Notes under the pieces: model-generated
Seen by the model: only the letters and a program-made list of their open reading frames with translations
Database searches by the model: none
What the model was told of the DNA's origin: nothing
Made by a program: the position numbers and the translations under genes
Origin: Gentiana macrophylla
Lineage: Eukaryota > Streptophyta > Magnoliopsida > Gentianales > Gentianaceae
NCBI GenBank assembly: GCA_026214975.1
Contig: CM047817.1
Coordinates: 58,834,246 to 58,898,245, forward strand
DNA length: 64,000 nt
Direction: 5' to 3'
Part shown: positions 10,415 to 21,769 of the stretch, one piece after another
Layout of the letters: each line of letters opens with the position of its first letter
How positions within the stretch are numbered: the first letter of the stretch is position 1

Positions 10415-12166
10415 CTAGGCGAGAGACAGGTGATCAGCCACAATATTTTCACTACCCTTCTTATCTTTGATCTCCAGGTCAAACTCTTGCAAAATTAGAA
10501 TCCATCTGAGTAACCTTGGTTTTGCATCTGCTTTGTCCATAAGGTAGCGTAGGGCTGCATGGTCCGTCCAAACCACAACTTGAGACCCTAGAAGGTAACT
10601 TCTAAACTTGTCGATAGCAAAAACGACGGCCAAGAATTCCTTCTCAGTCGTGGTGTAATTGCATTGAGCCGGGTTCAAGGTGCGGCTCGCATAGTAAATG
10701 GGCCTGAACTTTTTATCAATTCTCTGGCCTAAAATTGCACCCACTGCGTAGTTAGAGGCATCGCACATTAATTCAAAAGGCTTAGTCCAGTCAGGTGCGA
10801 TTAAGATAAGGGCACTTATCAGCTTATCCTTTAGGCAATTGAAAGCTTCCTTGCATTTCTCATCAAACAAGAACTCAACATCATCTTTCAGAAGGTTAGA
10901 TAAGGGCTTGGCGATGGTGGAAAAGTCCTGAATAAACCTCCTGTAGAAGCCAACATGACCTAGAAAACCTCGTACCTCTTTCACTGTTTTCGGGTACACC
11001 ATCTTTTCAATGGCCTCTACTTTAGCCTTACCTACCTGAATACCAGTACTGGACACCTTGTTTCCTAGAACAATTCCTTCATCTACTAGAAAATGGCATT
11101 TCTCCCAGTTAAGTACTAAATTCTTTTCAACACAGCGTTGAAGTACCATATCTAGATTTTCCAAAATCTCATCAAAGCTATCGCCATAGACTGAGAAGTC
11201 ATCCATGAAGACTTCCATACATTTCTCCACAAGTCCATCGAAAATGGCCAACATGCACCGTTGGAATGTTACTGGTGCATTGCATAACCCGAAAGGCATT
11301 CTGCGAAAAGCAAAAGTGCCTGATGGACACGTAAACGTAGTCTTCTCCTGGTCATTAGGGTCGATGGCTATCCGGAAGTAACGAGAATATCCATCGAGGA
11401 AACAATAATACTTATGACCACTCGCCTTTCAAGAAATTTGGTCAATGAAAGGTAAGGGAAATGGTCTTTGGCGACTTCATTCAATCTGCGATAATCAATG
11501 CAGCACCTCGTAGCTAGTCACAAGGCGTAAAGCTACTTCTCCCCCTTTTCATTCTTTTCCACGGTAATACCTCCTTCTTTGGCACAACTTGAGTGGGGCT
11601 AACCCACTCACCGTCGGGCGATTGCATAGATGATTCCCATGTCTAACCATTTGATGACTTCTTTCTTGACAACCTCCCCTCTGCGTATGCGGATTCAAAT
11701 TTTCGCGAGGTTGTCGACGACTTTCTTAGCTCCTTTCTCCGTTCGGATTTTATGCATGCACACTTGGGGGCTGATTCATCGGATATCACCCACTTGCCAT
11801 CCGAACGCGAGGATGTTCTTTTCAAACACTTTTATCAGCAATGCTTCTTGCTCGGGCTCGAGTTTTGAAGAGATGATCAAGGGTAACTTATCACCATCCT
11901 TAAGAAAAATGTACTTAAGGTGTTGCGGAAGCGGTTTAAGCTCCAAGTCAGTAGGTGGTTGCTCAATACTGGATTTTAAGGGGCCACCTTTTTCCTTAAG
12001 GGCTTGAAGTGGTTGACTGAAGAATACCTCATCTTCCCGAGGAATAACCCCAGAAAGGTACTGGATCACATCATCCATAGGGATCCTTCTATCAGCACCC
12101 GCTTTCTCCTTCTTATGCTTGATCATCTTTCTCAACTCTTCTTCTTCTAGCTCCTCTGCTAGCTGT
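10415..12166 (-). pseudogene. Athila-type reverse transcriptase and RNase H (ATH-1)
   Basis: The 5' part (12135-11776) encodes the protease-RT linker typical of Athila (RIPMDDVIQYLSG, EPEQEALLIKV). It then shifts frame through the RT fingers (CIDYRRLNEV) into a 294-residue open stretch from 11299. That stretch begins MPFGLCNAP, has the catalytic FMDD at residues 31-34, the thumb [13 protein letters not shown], and RNase H acidic blocks [31 protein letters not shown] and NIVADHLS. It is the best preserved RT-RNase H in the window, but it lacks the N-terminal RT motifs in frame. Its upstream continuation is cut by the solo LTR at 12167, beyond which the linker resumes at 15118. Confidence 0.92.
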
Positions 12167-15117
12167 TGTTGGACCGTAAACGCGCAATAAATTACTCTAG
12201 AGGGGGGTGAATAGAGTAATTACCAATTTTTCGATTTTATTTCGATTAAGCACAAATCAGAGTTCCAACTTAGTTTCAGTCAATTAAACAGGCGGAAGAC
12301 TGTTTAATTTAACTGTATGAAAACTAAGTTATCCTAGTTGTCTAGGTGATCTAGTTCAGCCTAACATGCTTCAGTCAAGCAAATTTTAATTCAGATAGGT
12401 TGAATTAACTAGCATGCAGATTCAGCCCAAGTGTTTAAGTTGATAAGGTGAAACAAACACTTTGTAGATTTTAGTTCTTTAGACTAGCATGCAGAACCTA
12501 AGTGATAGAAACAACAAAACAAAAACCAAATCAAGGAAAACAAACCACAAGGGTAAGTTTTACTTGAATCACACCAAGTGTTAGTCCAAGCCAAGCTTAG
12601 AACAACATTTTGAGCTCAGATTCAAGTATAACTAAACCAAGTTACACTGAATCTACACTACTACAAGAGTGATACAAAGGTTACTAAAAAGCGAAGCCTA
12701 CAACTCCAGAGAGACGACAAAGAATGTGAGACCGCCTCTCGAACAGCCCGGTCCTTCAAAGACATCCCAACACACACAGACCTTGTGTGTTGAATCACCA
12801 AGCCTCGAGGAAGCCCTATCTACTCCAAACTTGATGAACCCGATTGCAATGACAAGCAAACAAATGACTCTCTTCAATATTCTAACACTCACAGCTCACT
12901 TAATTTCTAACTCATGAATGTAAATACAAGGCTTTCCTCACCAAATACAATCGTGCCTCACAAATGACACTCCGAACTCTCAAACACTCAACACTAACTA
13001 CACACTTCCTAATTCCTAAGTCTTCAAGCTTCCAAATGCAGCCCTGCACTTTGGACGACCCCGCAAGCACTCACAAGATAAAGAAAGTTTAGTTTGAAAG
13101 GGGGTGTTTGACCAAGAGAATGGGAGTTCAATTGCTTGGTCAATTTTGATGTATAGCTGGTATTTATACTACTAAACAACTAGTGTTTATAGTATGGGGG
13201 TAAAGTAGTCATTTAACAAACAAGGGCCCAGCTATGATGCATATGATGCATGAGAGAAAGAGTGACATACATAGCAAAGATTGTGCACACATTGGAGTAA
13301 AGAGTGCGTGTTAATGCGGTGAATTTAGAATGATGTATGAATGTAGGTGAATGTGAGAGATTATACTAATGGCATACAAGATTAAGTTATGATTGTGTGT
13401 GTGACATACTAGAAATGATGAAATGAAGTACTTATACAAGTCATCTATTTTAAAAGGTAATTTACGAAATGCTCTACTAACATCAAGCATTCAAAAACAT
13501 CTTTTATCAAAAAGACAAACTTGTAATAAGTGTGTAAATTCAGTAAATGCAATTCGAGATATCACATAAGCACATAACAAGCAAAATATAACTTCTAATT
13601 TTATATGTAGCACGGTTTCAGACTTAGTAAAGTGTGACAAACTCACAAAGGCATAACACTTATTTATGAGAGACATATTTTCATTAATCAATTCAAAATA
13701 CATATATTAAATAATTCATAAAACAAGATGCATTAAGACTTGCAAAGAAAATCATCTATTAAAGTACTATACATACGAGATGCACAAACAGAAAAAAAAT
13801 ATATACTTTGACATGCAATTCTGAGACTTCACATTTTATGTATAAGGGAAAAAAAAGGCGAGACAAAAGACTAAAAGCATGTAAAACAAATATTTTACCA
13901 AGACTTATTAGACAAGCATTTAAATTGTCTCATATATGGACAAACACAAAGAAAGATAAAATATTTTACTGCAGAAACATATTAATACTAATATTATATA
14001 AAAAGGAAACATTTATTTAAAAAGAAATTAGCTAACTGATAGAAGACAAAAGAATGATTCATATATTACTTTTCATAAAATCTGTAAAAGTAGATTAATA
14101 CGTGGAAACCACAATTTACGCAATAGCAATTAGGATAAAGAAGTTAACCAAAAAGACTTAGATCTAAGACATGCATTTCGATTAACACAGATTTGGAAGA
14201 AGACTCGATGAACACATTAGTAATACAGATTACGACTTCTCCTTGACTCGAAAAGAGAGGAAGCAAGACAGATACAGTCAATGGGCATATAGAAACGATT
14301 AAGACAGGAGAGATTTAGAGATTTACCAAAATATGAAAGGAAAGATGTTACCTTTTGACCGAGAGTTCTGAGATAGATTGATTTTGGGCATCATTGACCT
14401 CGCTTTCTGACCTCATCGGTCTCAAAGATGTCGATTTCAAAGATCAAGATCGATGCATTTCATCAAAAGCTCGCCATCTAAGCAACAACGGCTTCAAATG
14501 TAGGAATAGCTTTATGAACATCTCCGCACGAGCCACACAGATACCATGGTTTGCAGAGAATCAGTAAATGGCTCAACTTTTTCTTCAAATCTCGAGAGAG
14601 GCAACAAAGAAGTGAAAAGGCTCTTCATTTCCAAACTGAAAATAGAAGATAGATCAAAGATTTTAGAGAAAACAGAGAAGCAGAGAGGCGTTTATGGGGG
14701 AAGGGAAAGTTTTTCTAGAGAAAGAGGAGAAATAAGGATGGGTGATTAAAGAGAAAGGTGGAAGCTTCAGGCAATTGTAGTAGTAGGGGCGGCATATAAG
14801 AAGTAGGGGTGAGTTGTATATAAATTAGATTGAAAAATATTTGGGCTAAAAGGGGGCTGATCAAAATAAAATGGTAGACCTTATATATAAAGGCAAAATG
14901 ACAAGACACTATAATAAGTATAATAAATAATATAATAAGGTAAAATTAATAAGAAGATAATAATAAAGATAAGACACTTATATTATGTGACACTAATAAT
15001 AAAATAAGATACTTGATAATTTTCAAACATGTCACAATACAACTAATCGTAAAAATAGTTATGTGATATATCCCAAAAATAAATATTTTGAAATATATCA
15101 ATACAAAATACTCAACA
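12167..15117 (-). mobile_element. solo LTR of a SIRE/Maximus-type copia element
   Basis: Insertion with ends TGTTGGACC and CTCAACA, flanked by the 5-bp duplication GCTGT (12162-12166 and 15118-15122). ATH-2 shows the empty site CTAGCTGTTCCCAATC near 55208. Only one LTR and no internal coding region is present, so it is a solo LTR of about 2.95 kb. The minus orientation is deduced from a C-rich hairpin next to the 12167 end that matches the 3' ends of the SIR-1 and SIR-2 LTRs. TATA-like AGTATAAATA (near 13161, minus) and TATATATAAGG (near 14880, minus) are candidate promoters. Open frames inside are short and look accidental. Confidence 0.85.
12190..12221 (-). repeat. LTR-end hairpin with C-rich loop (SIRE solo LTR)
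   Basis: Stem AATTACTCT (12190-12198) pairs with AGAGTAATT (12213-12221). On the minus strand the loop reads ATTCACCCCCCTCT. The hairpin edge is 23 nt from the LTR end, as in SIR-1 and SIR-2, although the stem sequence is different. Confidence 0.8.
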
Positions 15118-15122
15118 GCTGT

Positions 15123-16418
15123 TCCCAATCATCAACCTCCCAATGAGTAGTCTCTCTCCAGAAATCCACTTCATCCCAACTACCCATCAGGGCTTCCTCT
15201 TCTACAGGGGTTAAAGTCTTCCTGATGCAGCTCTTTGAAATCATCGTTCATTGCTGGGAGTCTCCGTGTTTCTTGTTCATTGACACGCTCAGTGTGAGCA
15301 AGTTGTGAAGACGACTCGTCAGTGACTACGGCCTCTAATGAAACGAGGAAGATGGTCCGATCGACCTTGATCTTTAATGTTTATAGCTTCGAAAACACCT
15401 ATCTCTGTTAGCTCTACCGCTTCTTCAGAGTTGGCATCTTCTTCGTCCTCATAAATTGCTTCGATTGAACGAGATTTCTTCAATCAAGGTTTTCTCGGGA
15501 CTTTTCCTCGTGTGAAGGTAACAGATGTATCATCAACTCTAAGCGTAATCGACCCTTACGAGTAAATCGATGAGGCGGCAGAGGTGTCCAAAAGTGTCGG
15601 CCTAGAATTAGGGGCATCTCTTTGTCGTGGATAGTCTAAGATAACTTGATCAAGAGGAAAACCAAATGTTCAACACGGAGAAGAACATTAGCAACACAAC
15701 CGGCTGCTGAGCGGCTAGATCGGTCTACCATCTGAAGAGAAATAGGGCGTTCCCGCATTCTTTTATCTAAACCAAGCTTTTTGCAGACGTTCAATGGCAT
15801 CACATTTATGGAGGCCCCTGAGTCGTATAAGACGTTTTGGAACATGTGGCCTTCAATCTCATAAGAGATTGAAGGTCTCCCGGGGTCACCTCGCTTAGTA
15901 GCAACTTTTTGTGAAACCATAGAGCAATCTTCTCTTAAAACTTCTTCTGCCATCCCTTGAAGCTTCTTCTTGCTTCCACAAACTTCCTTAAGATACTTAG
16001 AGCACTTGGGCATTTCAGTCAATACCTCAGCTAGGGGTATACTCACTTTGGTATCTCTAAGCATCCTCCTCACACCGTCATATTGTCTGTCATGACTGAG
16101 GGTATTCTCTTTCTTCTTCGGTGGATAAGGAAGGGCTTTATCATTGTTCATGGCTTGATTTTTTTATGGCTTCGTCTTCCTTATCCTTCCATCTGACAAA
16201 CTTTTCCTCCCTCTTCTTTGTCGTGAAGTACAGCCACCGACATTTCCTCATTTCTCTATCGTAATCATTTTCATCACCCGAAGAATCATCATTAAGCTCC
16301 TCCTCCTTTGTTGCTTTCTTCGGTATTTAACTCGATTGCCCCCTCCCGAACTTATGGCGTCGGGAGGGGCTACTCATTTCCGACATCTTTCCGGTCCCAC
16401 ACGCTACCACTTCTTAAA
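15123..16418 (-). pseudogene. Athila gag C-terminus and aspartic protease (ATH-1)
   Basis: An open stretch of 171 codons from 16151 begins MNNDKALPYPPKKKEN and carries the gag-protease linker and a retropepsin-like region with LYDSGASINVMP; the catalytic DSG is at residues 110-112. The protease would cut the Gag-Pol polyprotein during particle maturation. The second half (VDRSSRS, then LL-VEHLVFL) is followed by frame breaks before the SIRE solo LTR. Upstream, acidic linker sequence (EELNDDSSGDEN) runs to the Athila solo LTR, which separates it from the rest of gag. A strong GC-rich hairpin lies at 16339-16370. ATH-2 has the same region uninterrupted by insertions. Confidence 0.85.
16339..16370 (-). 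repeat. GC-rich hairpin in the gag-protease linker
   Basis: CCCTCCCGA and TCGGGAGGG pair around a 10-base loop ACTTATGGCG. The same stem with loop ACTTATGGTG is at 56431-56462 in ATH-2. It is embedded in coding sequence, so it may be an RNA signal or simply a coding constraint. Confidence 0.6.
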
Positions 16419-16423
16419 GTAAT

Positions 16424-17990
16424 CATTCGTTAAAAACGTGTTTTAAATTTATATTATCGGAACACCCCAAGTATAAGGCACGTAGTATAAGGTGTTGCCG
16501 AGTCGTCCTAAGGGAATCGTATAGTTATCGAGTTGAGGTATAACTCCTAAGTTGGTTATGTCACTAATTACTTAAAACTAAGATTAATCTAACTATAAAC
16601 TAAACCTAAGAAATAAACTAAAAACTAAAGGAAAGAAAATAAAACAGCAACTAAAAATAAGCAAAAAAAAAACAGAAAGACAGGAAGGTTGGACGAACGT
16701 TCAATTAAATGAACAGCGCCTGGATAAATCGAAGCAGAAAATAGGCGAGAAAAGTTGCGCAGGAACTAGGGTTCTAAAACTAAACTTAAACTAGGGCAAT
16801 TAAGAACGATTTTGATTAATGAGATAATAAAGAGAAGACATTGGAACAGCCAAGATTCAATCACATAATAATCATACAAACGGTTTATGATCCGAATACA
16901 GTTTTATTGGTATGATCAATTGCGAAACCGACTAAATTCCTTTAGATCAATTTCTAGGGTTTGTTTACTTTTCCAAGAAAAACAAATAACATTCATCACA
17001 AGATCAACAATTCGTTCCCAAATTGTAATACCCAACTAACGATATATGATTCCTCAAAACATCATCAATTGTATCGATTGAAAGATAAAGTATTGTTGAA
17101 CTATATTTCCATAAAAATTCAAACACATAGAGTTCCATTGACATTCCTATCTAATAAAACTCATAACGATTAAATCAGATTCAAACGATAAATAAAAGCA
17201 GCGTATTCAAAATCATAACTAAAGATAAACTAACAAATCATGGTTGTGATGACGTTGATGTGATATCCTCCGGTTGTTCCATCGCTATGCGTTTAGCCAA
17301 CAATCATGTTGGTGATCATTGGATCTGGAGGACTCATCTTCATGAAAGGAAGATGCGGGTGAACTCTCTAGAGGCGCAGATTTTTTTATGTGTAGTGCGG
17401 CTCTCAGAAAAAGTATTCTATTAGGGTTGAGTGCTGCTTTGTATTTATAGGAATAAGAGGCGGTTTGTTGAAAGTCGGCGGCGGACGCCCGTCTTCTTTG
17501 GTGGGCCTTTCGTTCATTTCTTTGGGACGGAGATTCGAGACGCTCGTTCGGCTTGCGCCTGGAGACTCAGTATGTAAAATATGACTCTCGACGCTTCATG
17601 GACGCCTTGATTCACTCTGGGCGCTTCGTCTGGATCGATGGACGCCCGCCCAATATCCGAGGATCGGATTTCTTCATAGTTATCCATTCTCCTTCAAGCC
17701 AATTCCATATTTATCTCTTATAATTCGAATTGAGCCTCATTTATCCTCTTTATGCACTCGAAATTAAGCATCTACATAATAGATAAAACATGGAAAACAT
17801 GTAGTCATCCCCAAATAATAATAATTCAATAAATTTAACACATAAAAGCGCCCAAATTACACTTTTGACACTTCTAAACCCATTATTCAAATTCACGCCT
17901 TAAACATATAATTTTCTCTAAAAATTACTAAAATACGAAAGATATTGTTCTCTAGTAATGCGATAAAAACCATAAATTTCACCGAGAACA
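16424..17990 (-). mobile_element. solo LTR of an Athila element inserted in ATH-1
   Basis: About 1567 bases related to the LTRs of ATH-1 and ATH-2 (CACCCCAAGTATAAGG block, TATA as GTATTTATAG near 17441, GACGCCCG-type repeats at 17470-17660). It is flanked by GTAAT (16419-16423) and GTAAC (17991-17995), an imperfect 5-bp duplication. ATH-2 has the uninterrupted site near 56506-56520. The left terminus is CATTCG rather than TGTTCG, so one end has mutated. No coding sequence. Confidence 0.85.
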
Positions 17991-17995
17991 GTAAC

Positions 17996-19426
17996 CTCAT
18001 TCACTCTTTCGTCTCCGTACTCCTATTGAGGTGTGATGGCGGTGCAAACATTGACATACGCTTTAGGATTTCTTTCGGTATAACTTGGAAGTTTACCGTG
18101 GGGTCGCTTGCTTGTTGGTCCGCCATCGACCAACTGTCTCTCTATTGTCTTGACACTAGTAGCCGTGGTCTTCACCATGTCTACTAGCTCATCAAACTTA
18201 TGTTGGGGGACACAAGAGGTGGTTTGGTTATGATGTTGGTTTTGATTCCAACCACCTTGAGGTCTTTGGGAGTTAGGATTGTGAGATTGATTAACCATCC
18301 CAGGAGGTGGTCGTTGATAACTTGAGTTGAAAGAAGGTTTCGAATTGGATGGGCCAGGTGGTGCATTGGCTTGATTAAAATTGGGACGTTGGAATCCGGA
18401 ATGATTCTGGTCCTGATTGAAGTTTCTGAAGGTTTGGTTATGATTCTCCATTAAATTCACTTCCTCATTCATCTCATTTCCCGCCTGCATTCCCAGGTAG
18501 TTCACATCTGATGGCCCTTGTTGCTGCTGCACTTGTAAATTGGCTAGCTGCTTGCTAATTACTTCCATTTGAGCAACTAACACCTTAGTCTCAGAATTGC
18601 TCGCAGCAGATTCCTTCTTATTCCCACTAACATTGGTCTTCCTTGGAGTTGACCACATGTTATTCTTTGCTATAGTTTCAGCTACCCTGTAAGCAACGTC
18701 ATCACCTCCCCGTAGGAAGGATCCATGAGCGGTTGAATCAAGGAAGTCTCTATTTGGTTGAGAGACACCTCTGTAGAATAACTGTAGTAGCTCATGTCTA
18801 CTGTATCCATGGTTGGGGAACTTCCTCATCAACAGATTTAGTCTCTCCCATGCTTTCCCCACACTCTCACCATCAAGTTGTTCAAATGTGGCTATCTCCC
18901 TTTTCATGTCCATGATTGTCCCAGGTGAGACAAACTTCAGAGCAAAGGCTCTTTTGACATCATTCCAGATACGGAGAGAATGATGGGCTAAAGATTTGAA
19001 CCAACGGTTTGCTTCACCCTTTAGAGCAAACGGGAAGAGTTTTAACTTGACAATCTCAGAATCAACACCAGGATAGTGGCCTGCTTCGTAGATTTGAACA
19101 AAGGTGGACAAGAAGTCATGAGGATCTTCGTCAGCAGTGCCATGAAAAGAACTATTCTAGACCAGTCCTACCACTCCATTTTTCAGATCGAAGTTCACTT
19201 GCCCCATGTCTGGAGGGCGAATAGGTCTATGCCCTTCCAGGAAGTCTTGGTCAAGATAGGGAGCATAGGGGTCTTGATTTAATTGGTTTAGCTGGTTCTG
19301 GCGGAACTGTTGAAATTGATTATTTATCCCAGCTTGTTGATTCTGTTGTTGTTGTATTGCATGCATCTGTTGAAGGATCAGATTTATTTGGGCTTGAGGA
19401 TCTGGATTTTGAACTTCGTTAGCCAT
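17996..19426 (-). pseudogene. Athila Gag (ATH-1)
   Basis: Structural protein of the virus-like particle. It starts at 19426 with MANEVQNPDPQAQ and a glutamine/asparagine-rich N-terminus (residues 1-60). After an in-frame TAG at 19157-19159 it continues with the retrotransposon gag core (LKLFPFALKGEANRWF, WERLNLLMRKFP, LLQLFYRGV) over about 360 residues. The C-terminal half is again rich in N, Q, P and G (FNQDQNHSGFQRPN), with no zinc knuckle seen. The TAG sits where ATH-2 and the reading context expect glutamine, consistent with a single C-to-T change. The frame runs to 18023 and is then interrupted by the solo LTR at 17990. The start is supported by the conserved ATG at the same place in ATH-2. 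Confidence 0.9.
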
Positions 19427-20137
19427 AATGTCTGGATTAGGGAAGAGCTTCCTCCTCAGATAGATCGCTCAGGTTCGGGATTAAATGTAAGAGGTCCCTT
19501 CTTACTCCTGGTTTGCATAAACCAGAAGAGCAGAACAAGAAGAAATCAACCTTAGGGTTGATGAGAACGAATGTAGAGAAGATTAGAGGGTTAAGAGGTT
19601 TAGAAAGAGAGAAGAGAGAAGAGAGAAGGAGAGAGGTGACAATTTAAGAGATTGAACCGGCGTTCAGTATGAGTGAACGCTGGTTCAGGGGAAATTCTGG
19701 AAGTGGACGCTCGTTCGGTCAACGAACTAGCGTTCTAAGACAAATTAGAAGCGGACGGGCGTTCAAATGCTCGACGCCCGTTCAGAAAGTTTCTTTTTAT
19801 TATTATTAATTTTTTTTTTATTTTTATTTTTTATTTTTAATTCAGAAAAGATATAGAAACAGAAACTGGAAAAGAAACCTACATACGAAAAGTTTAAAAC
19901 AAGAAAAACACTAAGACGGTGAAAAAAAAGTGTTGAAATCTTCTAGGGCTAAAATAGAAGGGAAAACAACAGATTTTGACCTCGAAAACGGTGTTGAACG
20001 GCTTCCCCACGTCGTCGGCGTCGGAACGAGCTGAATTGGGGGTCCCGCGCCAAACGGACACTCGAGCGAAAGTTATGGCCAAAATCTCGCCGACTACGTA
20101 AAAGCGCACTATGAAGAATCCGACAACCGTTACCGAT
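19427..20137 (-). other. 5' leader of ATH-1
   Basis: Untranslated region between PBS and gag. It contains several imperfect palindromes of the GACG-NN-CGTTC type (19660-19790) and a T-rich/A-rich tract near 19795-19845. The equivalent in ATH-2 is 57948-58591. No gene. Confidence 0.7.
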
Positions 20138-20155
20138 TCCCCGGCAACGGCGCCA
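20138..20155 (-). other. primer-binding site, tRNA-Asp (ATH-1)
   Basis: Minus strand TGGCGCCGTTGCCGGGGA, complementary to the 3' end of plant tRNA-Asp(GUC) including CCA. It lies 7 bases inside the LTR edge and primes minus-strand DNA synthesis, as is usual for Athila. Confidence 0.92.
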
Positions 20156-20162
20156 AAAAACT

Positions 20163-21769
20163 TGTTCGGTAAAAACTAGTTTTAAATTTATAAACCGAAA
20201 CACCCCAAGTATAAGGTTCGTAGTAAAGGGTGTTAATGGGTCGTCCTAAGGGAATCGAACGTTTATCGGATTAGAGTACCGTTATTATATCGATTATGTC
20301 ACAGATTACTACCTAAAACTAAGGTTTATGCTACTTGTAATCTAAAAACAATGAAAAGTGACTAAAATAACAGGAAATAGAAAAATTCGATGCTGGACGG
20401 CCGTTCGCTTAAGGTGGACGGGCGTCCGATTACGATCTAAAAACAGAAATATGTAGAAAAAACAGCAGGTAACAACTAGGGTTTTTAAAAGAACTAAACG
20501 TAGCAATCACAATTGATACGAACGAATTTGGTTTATCAAAGATTTAAAATAACGGCAAGGCAACGAGAATCCACCAACCAACCCCAACTAGATTTTGAGC
20601 TAAAAATACGGTTTTTAGTAATGATCAAATCGCGAATTCGATTAAATCTCTTTAATCAATTTCTAGGGTTTTGTTTTCTTTCTCAAGCAAAACTAAACTA
20701 GCATGCATAATAAGATCATGAGATTGTCTCCAATACTCTACTCAACTAATCATGAACAATCTCTTGAATCACAATTAAATGCATCAATTGAAAAGATCAA
20801 AGCTTGAATCAATACTCTCATATAAATTCAATCAAAAAGATAGTTTCATCGATCTCTCGATTCAAATAAAACATAAACAATATAACAATATCAAATTGAT
20901 GAAAAATCATAAATTTAACTCACTAAGATATAGCTAAAAATCCTCTAATTGGTGTGGTTGTTGATTGGTTTCCTCCGTTGTCCCACTGCGATATGCTTAG
21001 CCAACAATCATGTTGGTGATCATGATTGTTGGGATGGAAGAATTCATCTCCTTGTTTGCTTTGGAATATGCGGCTGCTTTGAATGTGATGTGCGGCTGCT
21101 CTCTTGTGTTGTGAATTAGGGTTAAAAAGTTGTGTTGTATTTATAGGAAAGGCAGGTCGGTTTGCTGAGGTCGGCGTCCGGACGCCCGTCCAAAAGGGTG
21201 GACGCTCGTCCAGTGCGTAGAAACTTTACCGAGTCGGGCCGAGTCTCACCAGACACCCGTTCTATGCAAAAGTAAACGCCCGTTTAGCCAAAATCATAAG
21301 ACTCTGAATCAAAATCCACGCTCCTGGGACGCTCGCCCGATATTTCAACGTTCGCCCACCGGAAACTTCTCTTACGTGAATTGAGTAAGCGTCTTTGGGA
21401 CGCGACGTCGATCCTTCAAACGCCCGCCCACTGAGACGGATGCGTGGACTTGATTCGATCCTCAATGTATCTTTATGCCGATCTCAATTTTGTATCTCTT
21501 TCTTGCCATTAAATCTTCAAGTGGACATCTTTTAAGCTCCTTCTCAGACATGCAAGCATACCTACCATATGGTAAACACGAGCAAAGTGTAAAATCGTAC
21601 AAAAACACATAAAAACTACGTAAACAACTCGATTCTTCACTTTTAAACATTTCAAACTTCATTCTCTCAATTTATCCTTTTAGCAAGTGATTTTCTATAA
21701 AAATCACTAAAACACGGAAGATATCGTTACGAAGTAACTCGTTATAAACCATGAAATTTGTCGTAAACA
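20163..21769 (-). repeat. 5' LTR of ATH-1 (U3 type Y)
   Basis: Runs from TGTTCGGTAAAAAC to GTCGTAAACA in + orientation, 1607 bases. Minus-strand TATA is at 21137-21145 (GTATTTATA on the + strand). GGACGCCCGTCC and variants cluster at 21170-21440. The U5 part contains an AACACCC/GGGTGTT inverted pair (20199-20205, 20228-20234). It abuts SIR-1 integrase sequence on the right. Confidence 0.9.
21137..21145 (-). promoter_or_regulatory. TATA box of the ATH-1 5' LTR
   Basis: TATAAATAC on the minus strand, about 625 bases from the U3 start. The equivalent position is conserved in ATH-2 (near 59613 and 49928) and in the solo LTR (near 17441). Confidence 0.6.

Larger units (their letters stand above)
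6535..21769 (-). mobile_element. ATH-1: Athila-type Ty3/gypsy element, nested and chimeric
   Basis: Minus-strand order: 5' LTR (20163-21769), tRNA-Asp PBS, leader, gag, protease, RT-RNase H, integrase, 3' region and a truncated 3' LTR. A SIRE-type solo LTR and an Athila solo LTR are inserted in it. The 5' LTR has a U3 rich in GGACGCCCGTCC, while the left LTR has the unrelated U3 core of element A, so the two LTRs did not come from one integration event. The right end lies inside the SIR-1 integrase gene. The left end is truncated, so no target duplication can be checked. Confidence 0.85.

Noticed and set aside
12669..14020. Short frames (for example 12669-12917 and 13808-14020) as genes inside the solo LTR.
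   Set aside because: Low-complexity or random composition, no shared frame in other elements, and the stretch is accounted for as an LTR.
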